DNA of 64,000 nt, taken from NCBI GenBank assembly GCA_900317155.1, contig ONFO01000004.1:62001-126000 (forward strand). Direction: 5' to 3'. The position numbers were made by a program, and so were the translations under genes. Below, piece by piece: positions 16,396 through 25,076 of this stretch (position 1 is the stretch's first letter; the number at the start of each line of letters is the position of its first letter). The notes under the pieces are model-generated. The model was not told the origin of the DNA, did not search any database, and was given only the letters and a program-made list of their open reading frames with translations. The DNA comes from an uncultured Bacteroidales bacterium. Lineage in GTDB: Bacteria > Bacteroidota > Bacteroidia > Bacteroidales > F082.

Positions 16396-17253
16396 ATGAA
16401 GAAACTACTTTTCACATTATTCTGCGTTTGTCTTGGAATCATAGCTATCGCGCAGGAAACAAAAGTGACCAAATTTGAAATGAACGTGGGCGACACCATT
16501 GTTTGGAAATCCTTTGAGAAACCAGGCAAAATCCAATATGATGTCATGGATTCAAAGTTTATTGATTATCAAGTTATTGGATTAGGTAACGAAATTCAAG
16601 TTATTGCCAAAGGCGAAGGCACGCCTGTCATTACTGCCATTTTCGGCGAGACCCAATCACAAGCTGTGATTATCATAAAAGGGCCTAAAGTCGAAACTCC
16701 AGTGGTTGTCATCCCCGAAAAACCTGAAACACAGCCTTTCACTGCCACCTTCAGTTTCAATCCTCCTGCGGACAACTTCTTCATCACAGTCACCAACCCC
16801 GTCAGCGACTGTCGCGAAACCTTCGTCAAAATTGGCAACAAGGAAGCCTACAACGACGGACGAGAAATCGACCGCTTCTGGGACATCAAAGATGGCGAGA
16901 ACTGGTATTACCGACCCGAAGCCCAAGGTTGGACCGATGATGTCAAGTGGGAGTTTGAACCTCTCGGCAAGAGTTTCTTCCCGCTTGACTCCTTCGACAA
17001 TGAGGTTGACAAGAGCAACCTATCCAAGTATTATGTCGGCATGGAGCGGGTGCTTGACGTGAACTGCTGGCACTTTTTCGTCGACAATGAGGATGGTGTG
17101 ACTCAATATTGGGTTGACCCTGCCAACGGCTGCACCCTGAAACGCCAAGTCAACAGCGAGACTCCGCGCGAAGTCACAGTGTATGACCTCAAGTACACAA
17201 AACTGACTTTCGGCCCATACTTCAAGAAAGGACTGCATGACACAAGGAGATAA
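16396..17253 (+). CDS. Secreted protein of unknown function with pilus/Ig-like N-terminus
   Basis: 285 residues from the chosen ATG, which follows the -7 box; the longer frame from 16360 starts inside that box. It has a clear signal peptide (KKLLFTLFCVCLGIIAIAQ). Residues about 25-100 resemble the beta-sandwich found at the N-terminus of CpaC-type secretins (NVGDTIVWKS...GEGTPVITAIFG), and a proline-rich linker follows (VETPVVVIPEKPET). The C-terminal 170 residues are unrecognised. There is no T9SS sorting domain and no lipobox, so it is probably periplasmic. Function unknown. Confidence 0.65.
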   Translation: MKKLLFTLFCVCLGIIAIAQETKVTKFEMNVGDTIVWKSFEKPGKIQYDVMDSKFIDYQVIGLGNEIQVIAKGEGTPVITAIFGETQSQAVIIIKGPKVETPVVVIPEKPETQPFTATFSFNPPADNFFITVTNPVSDCRETFVKIGNKEAYNDGREIDRFWDIKDGENWYYRPEAQGWTDDVKWEFEPLGKSFFPLDSFDNEVDKSNLSKYYVGMERVLDVNCWHFFVDNEDGVTQYWVDPANGCTLKRQVNSETPREVTVYDLKYTKLTFGPYFKKGLHDTRR

Positions 17254-17254
17254 A

Positions 17255-17300
17255 TGAGAAATTTTGGATTTTGAATTTTTAAATCTTTAATCAACAAATA
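17255..17300 (+). repeat. AT-rich 'TTTTGAATTTTTAAAT' intergenic repeat
   Basis: AAATTTTGGATTTTGAATTTTTAAATCTTTAA-like sequence lies between the secreted protein and gcvT. A related block occurs at 50299-50372. Probably a dispersed intergenic repeat; no promoter box is evident. Confidence 0.4.
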
Positions 17301-17312
17301 CACAAAACACAA

Positions 17313-18428
17313 ATGGAGAACATCGAATTAAAGAAGACCCCTTACAATCAGATTCATCACGACTTAGGTGCCAAGATGGCTGAGTTTGCAGGTTATGACA
17401 TGCCGATTCAATACACCGGCCTCGTCGAAGAACACAACAACGTCCGTAACAACGTCGGCGTGTTCGACGTGTCGCACATGGGTGAGTTCCGCGCCAAAGG
17501 ACCTATGGCTAAACAGTTTATGCAATACTGCACTGTCAACGACGTGGCCGCTTTGAACGACGGCAAGGTGCAATACACCTGCCTGCCCAATGGCAAGGGT
17601 GGCATCGTTGACGACATGCTTGTTTACCGCATCGCCGACGACCATTACTTCATGGTGCCCAACGCCGCCAACATTGACAAGGACTGGGCTTGGATGAGCC
17701 AAATCGCCGAAAAGTTTGGTATGACCCTTGGCGAAGACTTCAAGAACGAGAGCGAAGAATGGGCACAACTGGCCGTGCAAGGCCCCAACGCCCTGAAAGC
17801 CATGCAAAAACTCACCAAGGCCAACGTGGTTGACATGGAATACTACACCTTCCAGATCATCAACTTCGCTGGTGTCGACAACATCATCTTCTCGACTACT
17901 GGTTACACCGGCTCGGGTGGTTGCGAGATCTACATCCCCGTCGCTTATGCCAAGCAAGTTTGGGACGCTGTGTTTGAGGCTGGAAAGGAGTTCGGCATTA
18001 TGCCCGCAGGCTTAGGCTGCCGCGACACCCTCCGTCTCGAGAAGGGCTTCTGCCTCTATGGTCACGAAATCGACGACACCATCAGCCCTATCGAGGCTGG
18101 TTTGGGTTGGATTACCAAGTTCGTCGACGGCAACGACTTCCTCAACCGCGAAATCTTCGCCGCTCAGAAAGCCAATGGCGTGAACCAAAAGATCGTCGGC
18201 TTCGAAATGATTGACCGTGGCATTCCACGTAACGGTTATGAAGTGTGCGATGCCGAGGGCAACTGCATCGGTATGGTGCGCTCGGGCAGCCCGTCACCCT
18301 CGACTGGCAAGAACATCGGCACCGCTTTGGTGAAGAAGGCTTTCAGCAAGAAAGACACTGAAATCTTCATTAAGATTCGCAACAAGCTCATCAAAGCTGT
18401 TGTCGTGAAGATGCCGTTCCTTCCTTAA
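17313..18428 (+). CDS. gcvT: Aminomethyltransferase, T-protein of glycine cleavage
   Basis: Transfers the methylene unit from the H-protein-bound aminomethyl group to tetrahydrofolate, releasing ammonia. The 371-residue length is standard for GcvT. The N-terminus AGYDMPIQYTG and FDVSHMGEF are typical of the folate-binding domain, as is SNVVDMEYY-like central sequence and TGYTGSGGCEIY. The C-terminal domain has GSPSPSTGKNIG. No gcvH or gcvP is adjacent, so the system is split in this genome. A terminator follows at 18488. FolD at 22694 supplies the next step of one-carbon flow but lies in a separate unit. Confidence 0.95.
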   Translation: MENIELKKTPYNQIHHDLGAKMAEFAGYDMPIQYTGLVEEHNNVRNNVGVFDVSHMGEFRAKGPMAKQFMQYCTVNDVAALNDGKVQYTCLPNGKGGIVDDMLVYRIADDHYFMVPNAANIDKDWAWMSQIAEKFGMTLGEDFKNESEEWAQLAVQGPNALKAMQKLTKANVVDMEYYTFQIINFAGVDNIIFSTTGYTGSGGCEIYIPVAYAKQVWDAVFEAGKEFGIMPAGLGCRDTLRLEKGFCLYGHEIDDTISPIEAGLGWITKFVDGNDFLNREIFAAQKANGVNQKIVGFEMIDRGIPRNGYEVCDAEGNCIGMVRSGSPSPSTGKNIGTALVKKAFSKKDTEIFIKIRNKLIKAVVVKMPFLP

Positions 18429-18487
18429 TCGTCAAGTTTTTCTATCAAATTCTCTTTTATCAAGATTTTATAGAATTTGAGAAGACT

Positions 18488-18519
18488 ATCCCGTTCACTG
18501 TTCGTGAGCGGGATTTTTG
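18488..18519 (+). terminator. Rho-independent terminator of gcvT
   Basis: ATCCCGTTCAC pairs with GTGAGCGGGAT around a short loop and is followed by TTTTTG. Confidence 0.75.
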
Positions 18520-18592
18520 TATTGGGAATGGTAGGTGTTCTGCCAAAATTTCCGACCTTTGCAGCGGAACAATTCTTGATAAGCACCTCGGC

Positions 18593-19315
18593 ATGGAAGA
18601 TAAACAAGAGCGAAAGAAGTTTTTAGGCAGCCTCATCATCCCACTTCTCGTCGTGGTATCGATGTGGTTGGTGAAAATCATAGAAGTGTCGTTTGGCCTC
18701 AGCCTAAGTCGTTGGGGAATTACGCCACATTCGGCAAAAGGTCTCATTGGCATCTTCACCTTGCCTTTCCTGCATGGCAGTTGGGAGCATTTGCTTTCGA
18801 ACTCGGTGCCCATCCTCGTACTCGGCACAGCCTTATATTACTGCTACCCTACCCTTGCCAACCGTGTGTTGCTCATCACTTACTTAGCCAGCGGATTGAT
18901 TACATGGTGCATAGGAGACCCTGAATCCACACACATTGGAGCCAGTGCGCTCGTCTATGGACTGAATCTCTTTCTCATCACAAGCGGTTTCATCAGAGGC
19001 AATAGAATGCTCATTGTCATCGCGCTCATCATGGTTTTCCTATACGGAAGCTTCATCTGGGGCATGATACCTGCCTTGGCAATACCACAAAACATCTCAT
19101 GGGAAGGCCACCTCAGCGGCGCCATTATTGGAGTTTTGTTGGCCTTTTTCCTACGGAAAGAAGGCCCTCAAAAAGAGGTTTATCATTGGGAGGAAGAGGA
19201 TTCTTTGACAGATTTAGCAGCCGAAGAAGAGACAGAAAATGGGGAAAAGCCTTATTGGGATGTGCCTACGCCCAGTAATGACGAACTAACCGTTCGTTAC
19301 CGTTTCAGACATTAG
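18593..19315 (+). CDS. Rhomboid-family intramembrane serine protease
   Basis: 240 residues with six predicted membrane segments followed by a charged cytoplasmic tail. Rhomboid features are HGSWEHLLSN (the loop with His and Asn of the oxyanion region), HIGASALVYG carrying the likely catalytic Ser in GASA rather than the usual GxSG, and EGHLSGAIIG with the catalytic His in the last helix. It would cleave membrane proteins within the bilayer; substrates are unknown. The tail of about 45 acidic residues (from WEEEDSL) is unusual. Its stop overlaps the end of the convergent SGNH gene by four bases. Confidence 0.85.
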   Translation: MEDKQERKKFLGSLIIPLLVVVSMWLVKIIEVSFGLSLSRWGITPHSAKGLIGIFTLPFLHGSWEHLLSNSVPILVLGTALYYCYPTLANRVLLITYLASGLITWCIGDPESTHIGASALVYGLNLFLITSGFIRGNRMLIVIALIMVFLYGSFIWGMIPALAIPQNISWEGHLSGAIIGVLLAFFLRKEGPQKEVYHWEEEDSLTDLAAEEETENGEKPYWDVPTPSNDELTVRYRFRH

Positions 19316-20019
19316 GAGTTCTCTATAGCAAGATACTCCAGCACTTGGTCCGCAATGTTCTTTTGACCCTCGACATCAGGATGCCATAAGTTCTTATGAA
19401 CGTCAACTAAATCTATGCAATCTACATCGTAATGGTTAGCAACACGATGTGTCGAGATGATGTATTCCATTCGTACTTCTTCATCGATTGCACCTGGACA
19501 AGGATCAGTTTCAAGGACAAAATACAGTTTGGAACGAGGATAAAGACGTTTCAGCTTATCGAACAGAAAAGCTAATGCTGGACGATAGGAACGAAGTTGT
19601 TCTTCAGTCCAGCCAGAATACACAAAATCGCCAAAGGGAGCTCCGTACCACACATCATTAACGCCACCAAGAATGAAAATCACATCAGGTCGACCCAAAT
19701 TGTCCATACGATGAATAAAAGATGCGGGAACATAGTAATCCATTAAATTGTAGTTGCAAATCATTGCACCAGAGAAAGAATTGTTCCGATCGAGCAACCA
19801 GCCTGTTGAAGCAGCCACTTGCGACCACCACATCTGCTCTACTTCCGTCACGCCAATGTCTGCAAAATGGTATACATCGTTTGTATCAGGATATACAGAG
19901 CCTTCCAGGGATGAATAGCTGTCGCCTAAAACCGAAAAACGTATTGGCTCTTGATGCTTCGCACAAGCTGACATGAAAGCAGCCACAACAACAAACAACA
20001 ACAACTTTTTCATATTCAT
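19312..20019 (-). CDS. SGNH/GDSL hydrolase lipoprotein
   Basis: 235 residues with a lipoprotein signal ending in FMSAC. The hydrolase motifs are in order: GDSYSS (block I with the catalytic Ser), GGVND (block III with the Asn) and WHPDVEGQ (block V with Asp and His). These enzymes remove acyl groups from polysaccharides, lipids or peptides; the substrate is unknown. It is the last gene of a three-gene unit with four-base ATGA overlaps (after the PorE-like protein), so a role at the cell envelope next to that protein is likely. Confidence 0.82.
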   Translation of the reverse strand: MNMKKLLLFVVVAAFMSACAKHQEPIRFSVLGDSYSSLEGSVYPDTNDVYHFADIGVTEVEQMWWSQVAASTGWLLDRNNSFSGAMICNYNLMDYYVPASFIHRMDNLGRPDVIFILGGVNDVWYGAPFGDFVYSGWTEEQLRSYRPALAFLFDKLKRLYPRSKLYFVLETDPCPGAIDEEVRMEYIISTHRVANHYDVDCIDLVDVHKNLWHPDVEGQKNIADQVLEYLAIENS

Positions 20020-21668
20020 TCAATTACAATCATTTCTGTCCTACGGTTCAATGCACGGTGTTCTTCGGTATCGTTAGGTGCAATCGGTTGTGAAGCGCCA
20101 TATCCTTTAGCTGTCAATCGATTGGCATCAATACCTATAGCAATCAACGCATTGCGAACTGATTCGGCACGTTCGGTGGATAACTTCAAATTGTAATTCT
20201 CACCACCCACATTGTCAGTATGTCCTGCCAACTCAACTCTTAATTCAAGATTGCGTTGCAGGAAGTCGGCTAGAATCTGGATGCCCGTTTGTGAGTCTTC
20301 GGTCAACGCTGAACTATTGTATTCAAACTGAATATTTTGCAAAACTACAGCATCGCCTGGTGACAGCTCTACCACATCTACAGTCGAGAGGTAATTGGCA
20401 GAATCAGAACGAATCTCTTCGGGCAACTCAAAGGTGTAGATGTCGTAACCGCCATGCCCACCCTCACGTTGAGAAGAAATAAAAGCCGTCTTACCATCAG
20501 CAGCCACAAAGAAGTTGATCTCATCGCCTTGCGTGTTGATGGGGAAACCCAAATTGACAGGTTGTTGCCATTTTCCGTCCTCTCCCCTACGGCTCATGAA
20601 CAAATCAAAACCGCCCATGCCAAGGTGTGTGTCAGAGGAGAAATAAAGCGTGTGTCCATCAGGATGTAGGAAAGGAGCCATTTCCGTGCCTTTCGTATTG
20701 ATGGGTTCGCCCAAATTCTGAGGCTCTCCCCATGTGCCATCGGCATTGCGAATACTGCGAAAGATATCGGCGTTACCCGAGCGGCGCGAAACAAAAAAGA
20801 GTTCCTTGCCATCGCTGCTCACACAAGGCTGTGACTCCCAACTTCTTGTGTTGATGCTTTCCGACAATCGATTTGGCTTCGACCATTGTTCGCCCGTCCA
20901 TTCTGAAACAAAAAGGTCACAACCGCTGTCGCGCTGCCAGCTGCAACCCGTCAGATAGAGTTTCTTGCCATCGGCTGAGATGAAAGCCGCACCTGGGTCA
21001 ACGTCCTCAGGAAAATCGGCAAAAGTAAGCAGTCGAGGTTCCAGCCAAGCACCGTCTTCAAAATAGGAAACAAATAACGACTCTTTCTGATAGCCGTTAT
21101 CAGACGGCATCTTGCGTGTGAAAAGCAGTTGAGAACCATCAAACGAAAGCATATTCACATATTCGTCATTGATTGTATTGACAGCGACTCCCAGATTTTC
21201 AGGTTCAAAAGCCACGGGGTGACTCATTGCCCAATCTCTAAATGTAGCTTTTTCAAGCAACTCATTGGCTGTGGCATCATTGGCGTCATTGCCTAAGCGC
21301 TTCGATAAATACCATCGCAATAAGACTATCTCGTGCTTGTAACTGCCACGAGCATCATAAAGGCGTGCCAAGGTAATGGCGGCAGGAGGAAACAACATCG
21401 AGTCGCATGCCAAAGCAGTTTCGTAACCTAATAAAGCCAAGTCATAATCTTTTGTCTCCATCCCGACTTCCCCCTCCAAAAGCCAAGCCTCGGCATAATT
21501 GGGATCGGTCACCACGGCTTTCAGCAAATGTTGATGCGCCTTGCCATAGTCTCGCATCATAAAAGCCTCTTCTGCTGCCTCGTAGGCTTTCACAGCCTTT
21601 TTGGGATGCTGGGCAAATACAGCAGAAACCAGCACCATTAGGAATACTATAACCGCAATACGTTTCAT
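20016..21668 (-). CDS. TPR-WD40/PD40-OmpA envelope protein, PorE-like
   Basis: 550 residues. A signal peptide ends at VFAQ. Tetratricopeptide-like helices lie at about 22-150 (AYEAAEEAFMMRDYGKAHQHL), a beta-propeller of PD40-type blades at about 165-420 (repeats such as DGKELFFVSRRSGNADIF and DGHTLYFSSDTHLGMGGFDLF), and an OmpA/MotB domain at about 440-550 (GHTDNVGGENYN, ERAESVRNALI) that should bind peptidoglycan. This order matches PorE of the T9SS in Porphyromonas, but that protein also has a carboxypeptidase-regulatory domain that I do not see here. Many Bacteroidota have several such proteins, so the link to secretion is inferred. Confidence 0.8.
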   Translation of the reverse strand: MKRIAVIVFLMVLVSAVFAQHPKKAVKAYEAAEEAFMMRDYGKAHQHLLKAVVTDPNYAEAWLLEGEVGMETKDYDLALLGYETALACDSMLFPPAAITLARLYDARGSYKHEIVLLRWYLSKRLGNDANDATANELLEKATFRDWAMSHPVAFEPENLGVAVNTINDEYVNMLSFDGSQLLFTRKMPSDNGYQKESLFVSYFEDGAWLEPRLLTFADFPEDVDPGAAFISADGKKLYLTGCSWQRDSGCDLFVSEWTGEQWSKPNRLSESINTRSWESQPCVSSDGKELFFVSRRSGNADIFRSIRNADGTWGEPQNLGEPINTKGTEMAPFLHPDGHTLYFSSDTHLGMGGFDLFMSRRGEDGKWQQPVNLGFPINTQGDEINFFVAADGKTAFISSQREGGHGGYDIYTFELPEEIRSDSANYLSTVDVVELSPGDAVVLQNIQFEYNSSALTEDSQTGIQILADFLQRNLELRVELAGHTDNVGGENYNLKLSTERAESVRNALIAIGIDANRLTAKGYGASQPIAPNDTEEHRALNRRTEMIVIE

Positions 21669-22585
21669 TTCTTTTTGTTTTTCAGTTCCTTATCAATCCA
21701 TCTCCTAAAATCTACCTCAAACACTCTCGCGGTAATGGTTGGAGAGGTCTCTGCCGTAACGTAGCATCTACCCTCATCGAAGAAGCAGATGCCTTCGGTC
21801 TGCATTCCCGCCCATTGAGGCATCTCAAAACGGCGGTTCGAGAGCTTCACTCCAGCCTCGTCAAAGCCGAAAATGATATACATGAATGGTTTCCAGATGG
21901 ATTTCACGTAACCGATGATAACTAAAACGTGGTTCTCGCTGTCGTAGTCTGCCCCTGTGATCAAGCCTTGCGAATCAAAACCGTTCACCACTTCAGCAAC
22001 TTGTTTGCCTATTGTTTTGGGAAGCCGATAAAGTCGCGTGGTACCTGTTTCCCAACCTTTGCTAAGCAGATAAAGGCATTCTTCCGTAGCAAAAAAGGCC
22101 TCACAGTCAAAGTCGTGCACCTTGCGTTTCGTGAAATCGGTTTGGTCACCAAAAGTGAAACAGATGGAATCCACCTTGATGTTGGCGTTGCCTTCATCGG
22201 GGATGGCAGACAGTGGGAAACAATAGATTCTCAAGTTCTTACGATCGCCTTTGTTGTTGCCGAAATCACCAACATAAACAATCTTTCCATCCGTGCAGAC
22301 ATCCTCCCAGTCATTGTTTTTCACATTGGAAAGCGTGACTTTCTGCACCACTTCAAACGTCATCGTGTCTAAGGCATACAGAATCGGTTTGCCACCGCTG
22401 TCGTTGTGCGTCCAAAGGTGACCGTTGTGGAAGAAAAGCCCCGAAGTTTCCTTTACTTCTTCGGGCAGTTCCGATTTGAGCTCAGGATTGAACAAAGGCG
22501 AGAACCCATTGCTTCCTTCTCTCTGAGCCCAAGCTAACGGAGCAAGCGACAAAAACAGCAATACGGCTAAGACAGCTCTTTTCAT
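21665..22585 (-). CDS. Secreted beta-propeller-like protein of unknown function
   Basis: 306 residues from the ATG at 22585; a longer frame to 22633 would include the promoter. The signal peptide ends PLAWAQ. The body has repeats such as ETSGLFFHNGHLWTHNDSGG and DWEDVCTDGKIVYVGDFGNN, a pattern typical of periplasmic beta-propellers that some databases link to SdiA-regulated or phytase-like proteins. It lies first in a unit with the PorE-like protein and the SGNH lipoprotein (ATGA overlaps), suggesting a shared envelope task. No catalytic residues are assigned. Confidence 0.7.
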   Translation of the reverse strand: MKRAVLAVLLFLSLAPLAWAQREGSNGFSPLFNPELKSELPEEVKETSGLFFHNGHLWTHNDSGGKPILYALDTMTFEVVQKVTLSNVKNNDWEDVCTDGKIVYVGDFGNNKGDRKNLRIYCFPLSAIPDEGNANIKVDSICFTFGDQTDFTKRKVHDFDCEAFFATEECLYLLSKGWETGTTRLYRLPKTIGKQVAEVVNGFDSQGLITGADYDSENHVLVIIGYVKSIWKPFMYIIFGFDEAGVKLSNRRFEMPQWAGMQTEGICFFDEGRCYVTAETSPTITARVFEVDFRRWIDKELKNKKK

Positions 22586-22602
22586 ATTGAAGAATTTGGG
22601 GA

Positions 22603-22610
22603 CAAAAATA
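22603..22610 (-). promoter_or_regulatory. -7 box TATTTTTG for three-gene envelope unit
   Basis: An exact TAnnTTTG match 17 bases upstream of the ATG at 22585, driving 22585 to 19312. Confidence 0.7.
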
Positions 22611-22630
22611 GACAATTGCCTTGAAATACG

Positions 22631-22674
22631 CAAAAAACAAAGGCGAAACCGCCGAAAAGTCAGCAGTTTCGCCT
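22631..22674 (-). terminator. Terminator of ffh-folD
   Basis: On the minus strand AGGCGAAAC (22674-22666) pairs with GTTTCGCCT (22649-22641), followed by TTGTTTTTTG. Confidence 0.8.
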
Positions 22675-22693
22675 AGTTTTGATTAAAGCGTCA

Positions 22694-23578
22694 TCATTTC
22701 GGATAGACCTCACCTTTGGCTGCCTTCAAGGTGTTTTGCAGCAATGAGACGATGGTCATGGGACCTACGCCACCTGGAACAGGGGTAATCTTGGAGGCCA
22801 CTTTGTAGACCTCTTCATAGTCCACATCACCCAAAATCTTGTAACCTTTGGGACTGGTAGTATCTTCGATGCGGTGAATGCCCACGTCAATGACCACAGC
22901 ACCAGGTTTCACCATATCTGCAGTAACAAAGCCTTGTTTGCCAATGGCAGCCACAAGGATATCGGCGTTCCGGCAGATCTCGGGTAGGTTCTTTGTGCGG
23001 CTGTGGCACAATGTAACCGTTGAGTCGATGCCTTTGCGCGACATGAGGATAGCCATAGGAGTACCTACAATGTTGGAACGGCCTAAGACCACCACATTCT
23101 TACCAACGGTTTCAATACCAGAGCGTTTGATAAGTTCCATAATACCATTGGGCGTTGCCGGAATAAAGCATGGATGCCCCAATTGCATATTGCCTGCATT
23201 GATGCTCGTGAAGCCATCCACATCCTTCGAAGGCTTGATGGCATTGATGACCTTATCCTCGTCAATTTGCTTAGGCAAAGGCAGTTGGATGATGTAGCCA
23301 TCAATGTCGGGGTCGTTGTTCAAGAACTCGACCATCTCGAGCATTTCCTTCTCTGTGGTAGTCACGGGAAGACGATACACCGAAGAGGTCATGCCCACCG
23401 ATTGGCAGGCTTTCTCTTTTGAGGCCACATAAGTCTTGCTGGCACCGTCGTCGCCTACGATGACCGCCGCCAAATGCGGGGCTTTGATGCCATGGTCAAT
23501 CATATCCGCCACTTCAGCGGCGATTTCCTTTTTGATTTGTTCGGCAATGAGTTTGCCGTCTATAATCTTGTTATCCAT
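22694..23578 (-). CDS. folD: Methylenetetrahydrofolate dehydrogenase/cyclohydrolase
   Basis: Interconverts 5,10-methylene-, methenyl- and 10-formyl-tetrahydrofolate, using NADP. The length of 294 residues is standard. Catalytic region features include YVASKEKAC with the active-site Lys, IQLPLPKQ, and DVDGFTSINAG. The NADP-binding domain has VVLGRSNIVGTP and ends with TPVPGGVGPMT. It lies 53 bases downstream of ffh in the same direction with no clear promoter between, and a strong terminator follows. Confidence 0.97.
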   Translation of the reverse strand: MDNKIIDGKLIAEQIKKEIAAEVADMIDHGIKAPHLAAVIVGDDGASKTYVASKEKACQSVGMTSSVYRLPVTTTEKEMLEMVEFLNNDPDIDGYIIQLPLPKQIDEDKVINAIKPSKDVDGFTSINAGNMQLGHPCFIPATPNGIMELIKRSGIETVGKNVVVLGRSNIVGTPMAILMSRKGIDSTVTLCHSRTKNLPEICRNADILVAAIGKQGFVTADMVKPGAVVIDVGIHRIEDTTSPKGYKILGDVDYEEVYKVASKITPVPGGVGPMTIVSLLQNTLKAAKGEVYPK

Positions 23579-23631
23579 AATGATATTATTTAGCTATAAT
23601 TGTGGCTGCCACGATGTGATAGCCTACAACC

Positions 23632-24966
23632 TTATCTGCGTTTAATATTGTTAGCCATGCGCATCAGCTTCTTGCCACCGCCTGTGGTCATCATGCGCAT
23701 CATTTTTGAGGTCTCCTCGAATTGCTTCACGAGGCGATTGACTTCCACAATGCTTGTGCCGCTGCCATCGGCGATACGTTTGCGGCGCGTACCGTTGAGC
23801 AGTTTCGGGTTCTCGCGTTCCTGAGGTGTCATCGAATAGATAATGGCCTCGATGCTCTTGAAGGCGTCATCGTCGATTTCCTCACCCTTCATGGCTTTGT
23901 CCATACCAGGAATCATGCTAGCCAAATCCTTCAGATTACCCATCTTCTTGATTTGCTGGATTTGCTTCAGGAAATCGTTATAGTTGAACTCGTTCTTGGC
24001 CAGTTTCTTCTGCAACTTGCGGGCTTCTTCCTCGTCGAACTGCTCTTGGGCACGTTCCACAAGGGAAACGATGTCGCCCATGCCGAGGATACGGTCGGCC
24101 ATGCGCTTGGGGTGGAACACATCCAAAGCGTCCATTTTCTCACCAATACCGACGAACTTGATAGGTTTCTCCACCACCGTTCGGATGGTGAGGGCCGCAC
24201 CGCCACGAGTGTCGCCGTCCAATTTGGTCAGCACCACGCCATCGAAGTCGAGGCGGTCATTGAAAGCCTTGGCAGTATTCACTGCATCCTGACCCGTCAT
24301 GGCATCCACCACAAACAAGGTCTCATGCGGATGAACCCTTTCCTTGATGTTGGCGATTTCATTCATCATCTCCTCATCGACAGCAAGACGACCGGCGGTA
24401 TCGATGATGACCACATTCTTGCCCTGACTGCGCGCATGGTTGATGGCGTTTTGTGCAATCTGCACGGGGTTCTTGTTGCCTTCTTCGCTATACACCTCAA
24501 CCTCGACCTGCTGTCCCAACACCTTCAACTGCTCAATAGCGGCGGGACGGTACACGTCGCCAGCCACCAACAAGACTTGCTTGCTGCGTTTGCGTTTCAA
24601 ATAACTGGCCAATTTGGCTGAGAAAGTGGTCTTACCGGAACCTTGCAGACCCGCTATGAGGATAATGCTCGGCTGGCCTTTCAGGTTGATGTCGACGGCA
24701 TCGCCGCCCATGAGTTCAGCCAATTCGTCATGCACAATCTTGACCATCATCTCACCTGGCTTCACCGAAGTGAGAATCTCTTGACCAAGAGCTTTCTCCT
24801 TGATATTGTTGGTGACATCCTTGGCAATCTTATAGCTGACGTCGGCATCCAAGAGGGCGCGACGGATTTCCTTCATGGTATCGGCAATATTCACCTCAGT
24901 GATATACGCCTGTCCTTTAAGGACTTTGAACGAACGTTCTAGTTTTTCGCTTAAACCTTCAAACAT
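23632..24966 (-). CDS. ffh: Signal recognition particle GTPase
   Basis: The protein subunit of the SRP, which binds 4.5S RNA and signal sequences and targets nascent chains to FtsY at the inner membrane. 444 residues from ATG 24966; a TTG three codons upstream is possible but less likely. The N domain is MFEGLSEKLERSFK, and the G domain has GLQGSGKTT, DTAGRLAVD, TKLDGDTRGGAAL and FVGIGEKMDALDVF. The Met-rich M domain follows from about residue 315 (IQQIKKMGNLKDLASMIPGM). FolD follows in the same unit. Confidence 0.97.
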   Translation of the reverse strand: MFEGLSEKLERSFKVLKGQAYITEVNIADTMKEIRRALLDADVSYKIAKDVTNNIKEKALGQEILTSVKPGEMMVKIVHDELAELMGGDAVDINLKGQPSIILIAGLQGSGKTTFSAKLASYLKRKRSKQVLLVAGDVYRPAAIEQLKVLGQQVEVEVYSEEGNKNPVQIAQNAINHARSQGKNVVIIDTAGRLAVDEEMMNEIANIKERVHPHETLFVVDAMTGQDAVNTAKAFNDRLDFDGVVLTKLDGDTRGGAALTIRTVVEKPIKFVGIGEKMDALDVFHPKRMADRILGMGDIVSLVERAQEQFDEEEARKLQKKLAKNEFNYNDFLKQIQQIKKMGNLKDLASMIPGMDKAMKGEEIDDDAFKSIEAIIYSMTPQERENPKLLNGTRRKRIADGSGTSIVEVNRLVKQFEETSKMMRMMTTGGGKKLMRMANNIKRR

Positions 24967-24986
24967 AATTCTCAAAAATTTGCGTG

Positions 24987-24994
24987 CAAAGATA
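24987..24994 (-). promoter_or_regulatory. -7 box TATCTTTG for ffh
   Basis: An exact TAnnTTTG match 20 bases upstream of ATG 24966, divergent from the yggS-type gene. Confidence 0.7.
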
Positions 24995-25000
24995 GGAATT

Positions 25001-25037
25001 ATTGTTGAATTGTTTAAATGTTTAATTGTTGAATTGT
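25001..25037. repeat. Type A repeat arms between divergent promoters
   Basis: ATTGTTGAATTGTTTAAATGTTTAATTGTTGAATTGT is made of tandem copies of the arm found inside the uvrA-like gene, but without the complementary partner. It lies between the ffh and YggS -7 boxes. Confidence 0.6.
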
Positions 25038-25047
25038 AAGGATTGCG

Positions 25048-25055
25048 TATTTTTG
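25048..25055 (+). promoter_or_regulatory. -7 box TATTTTTG for YggS-type gene
   Basis: An exact TAnnTTTG match 22 bases before the ATG at 25077. Confidence 0.7.
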
Positions 25056-25076
25056 CACCATCAAAACGATTGAATC

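Noticed and set aside
17254..17312. Glycine riboswitch before gcvT
   Set aside because: The gap is only 59 bases, AT-rich and repeat-like; no aptamer-sized structure fits.
23722..24621. Long open frame of 299 codons on the plus strand inside ffh
   Set aside because: It lies exactly antisense to the strongly conserved ffh gene and has no family features; the frame arises from codon bias of the real gene.
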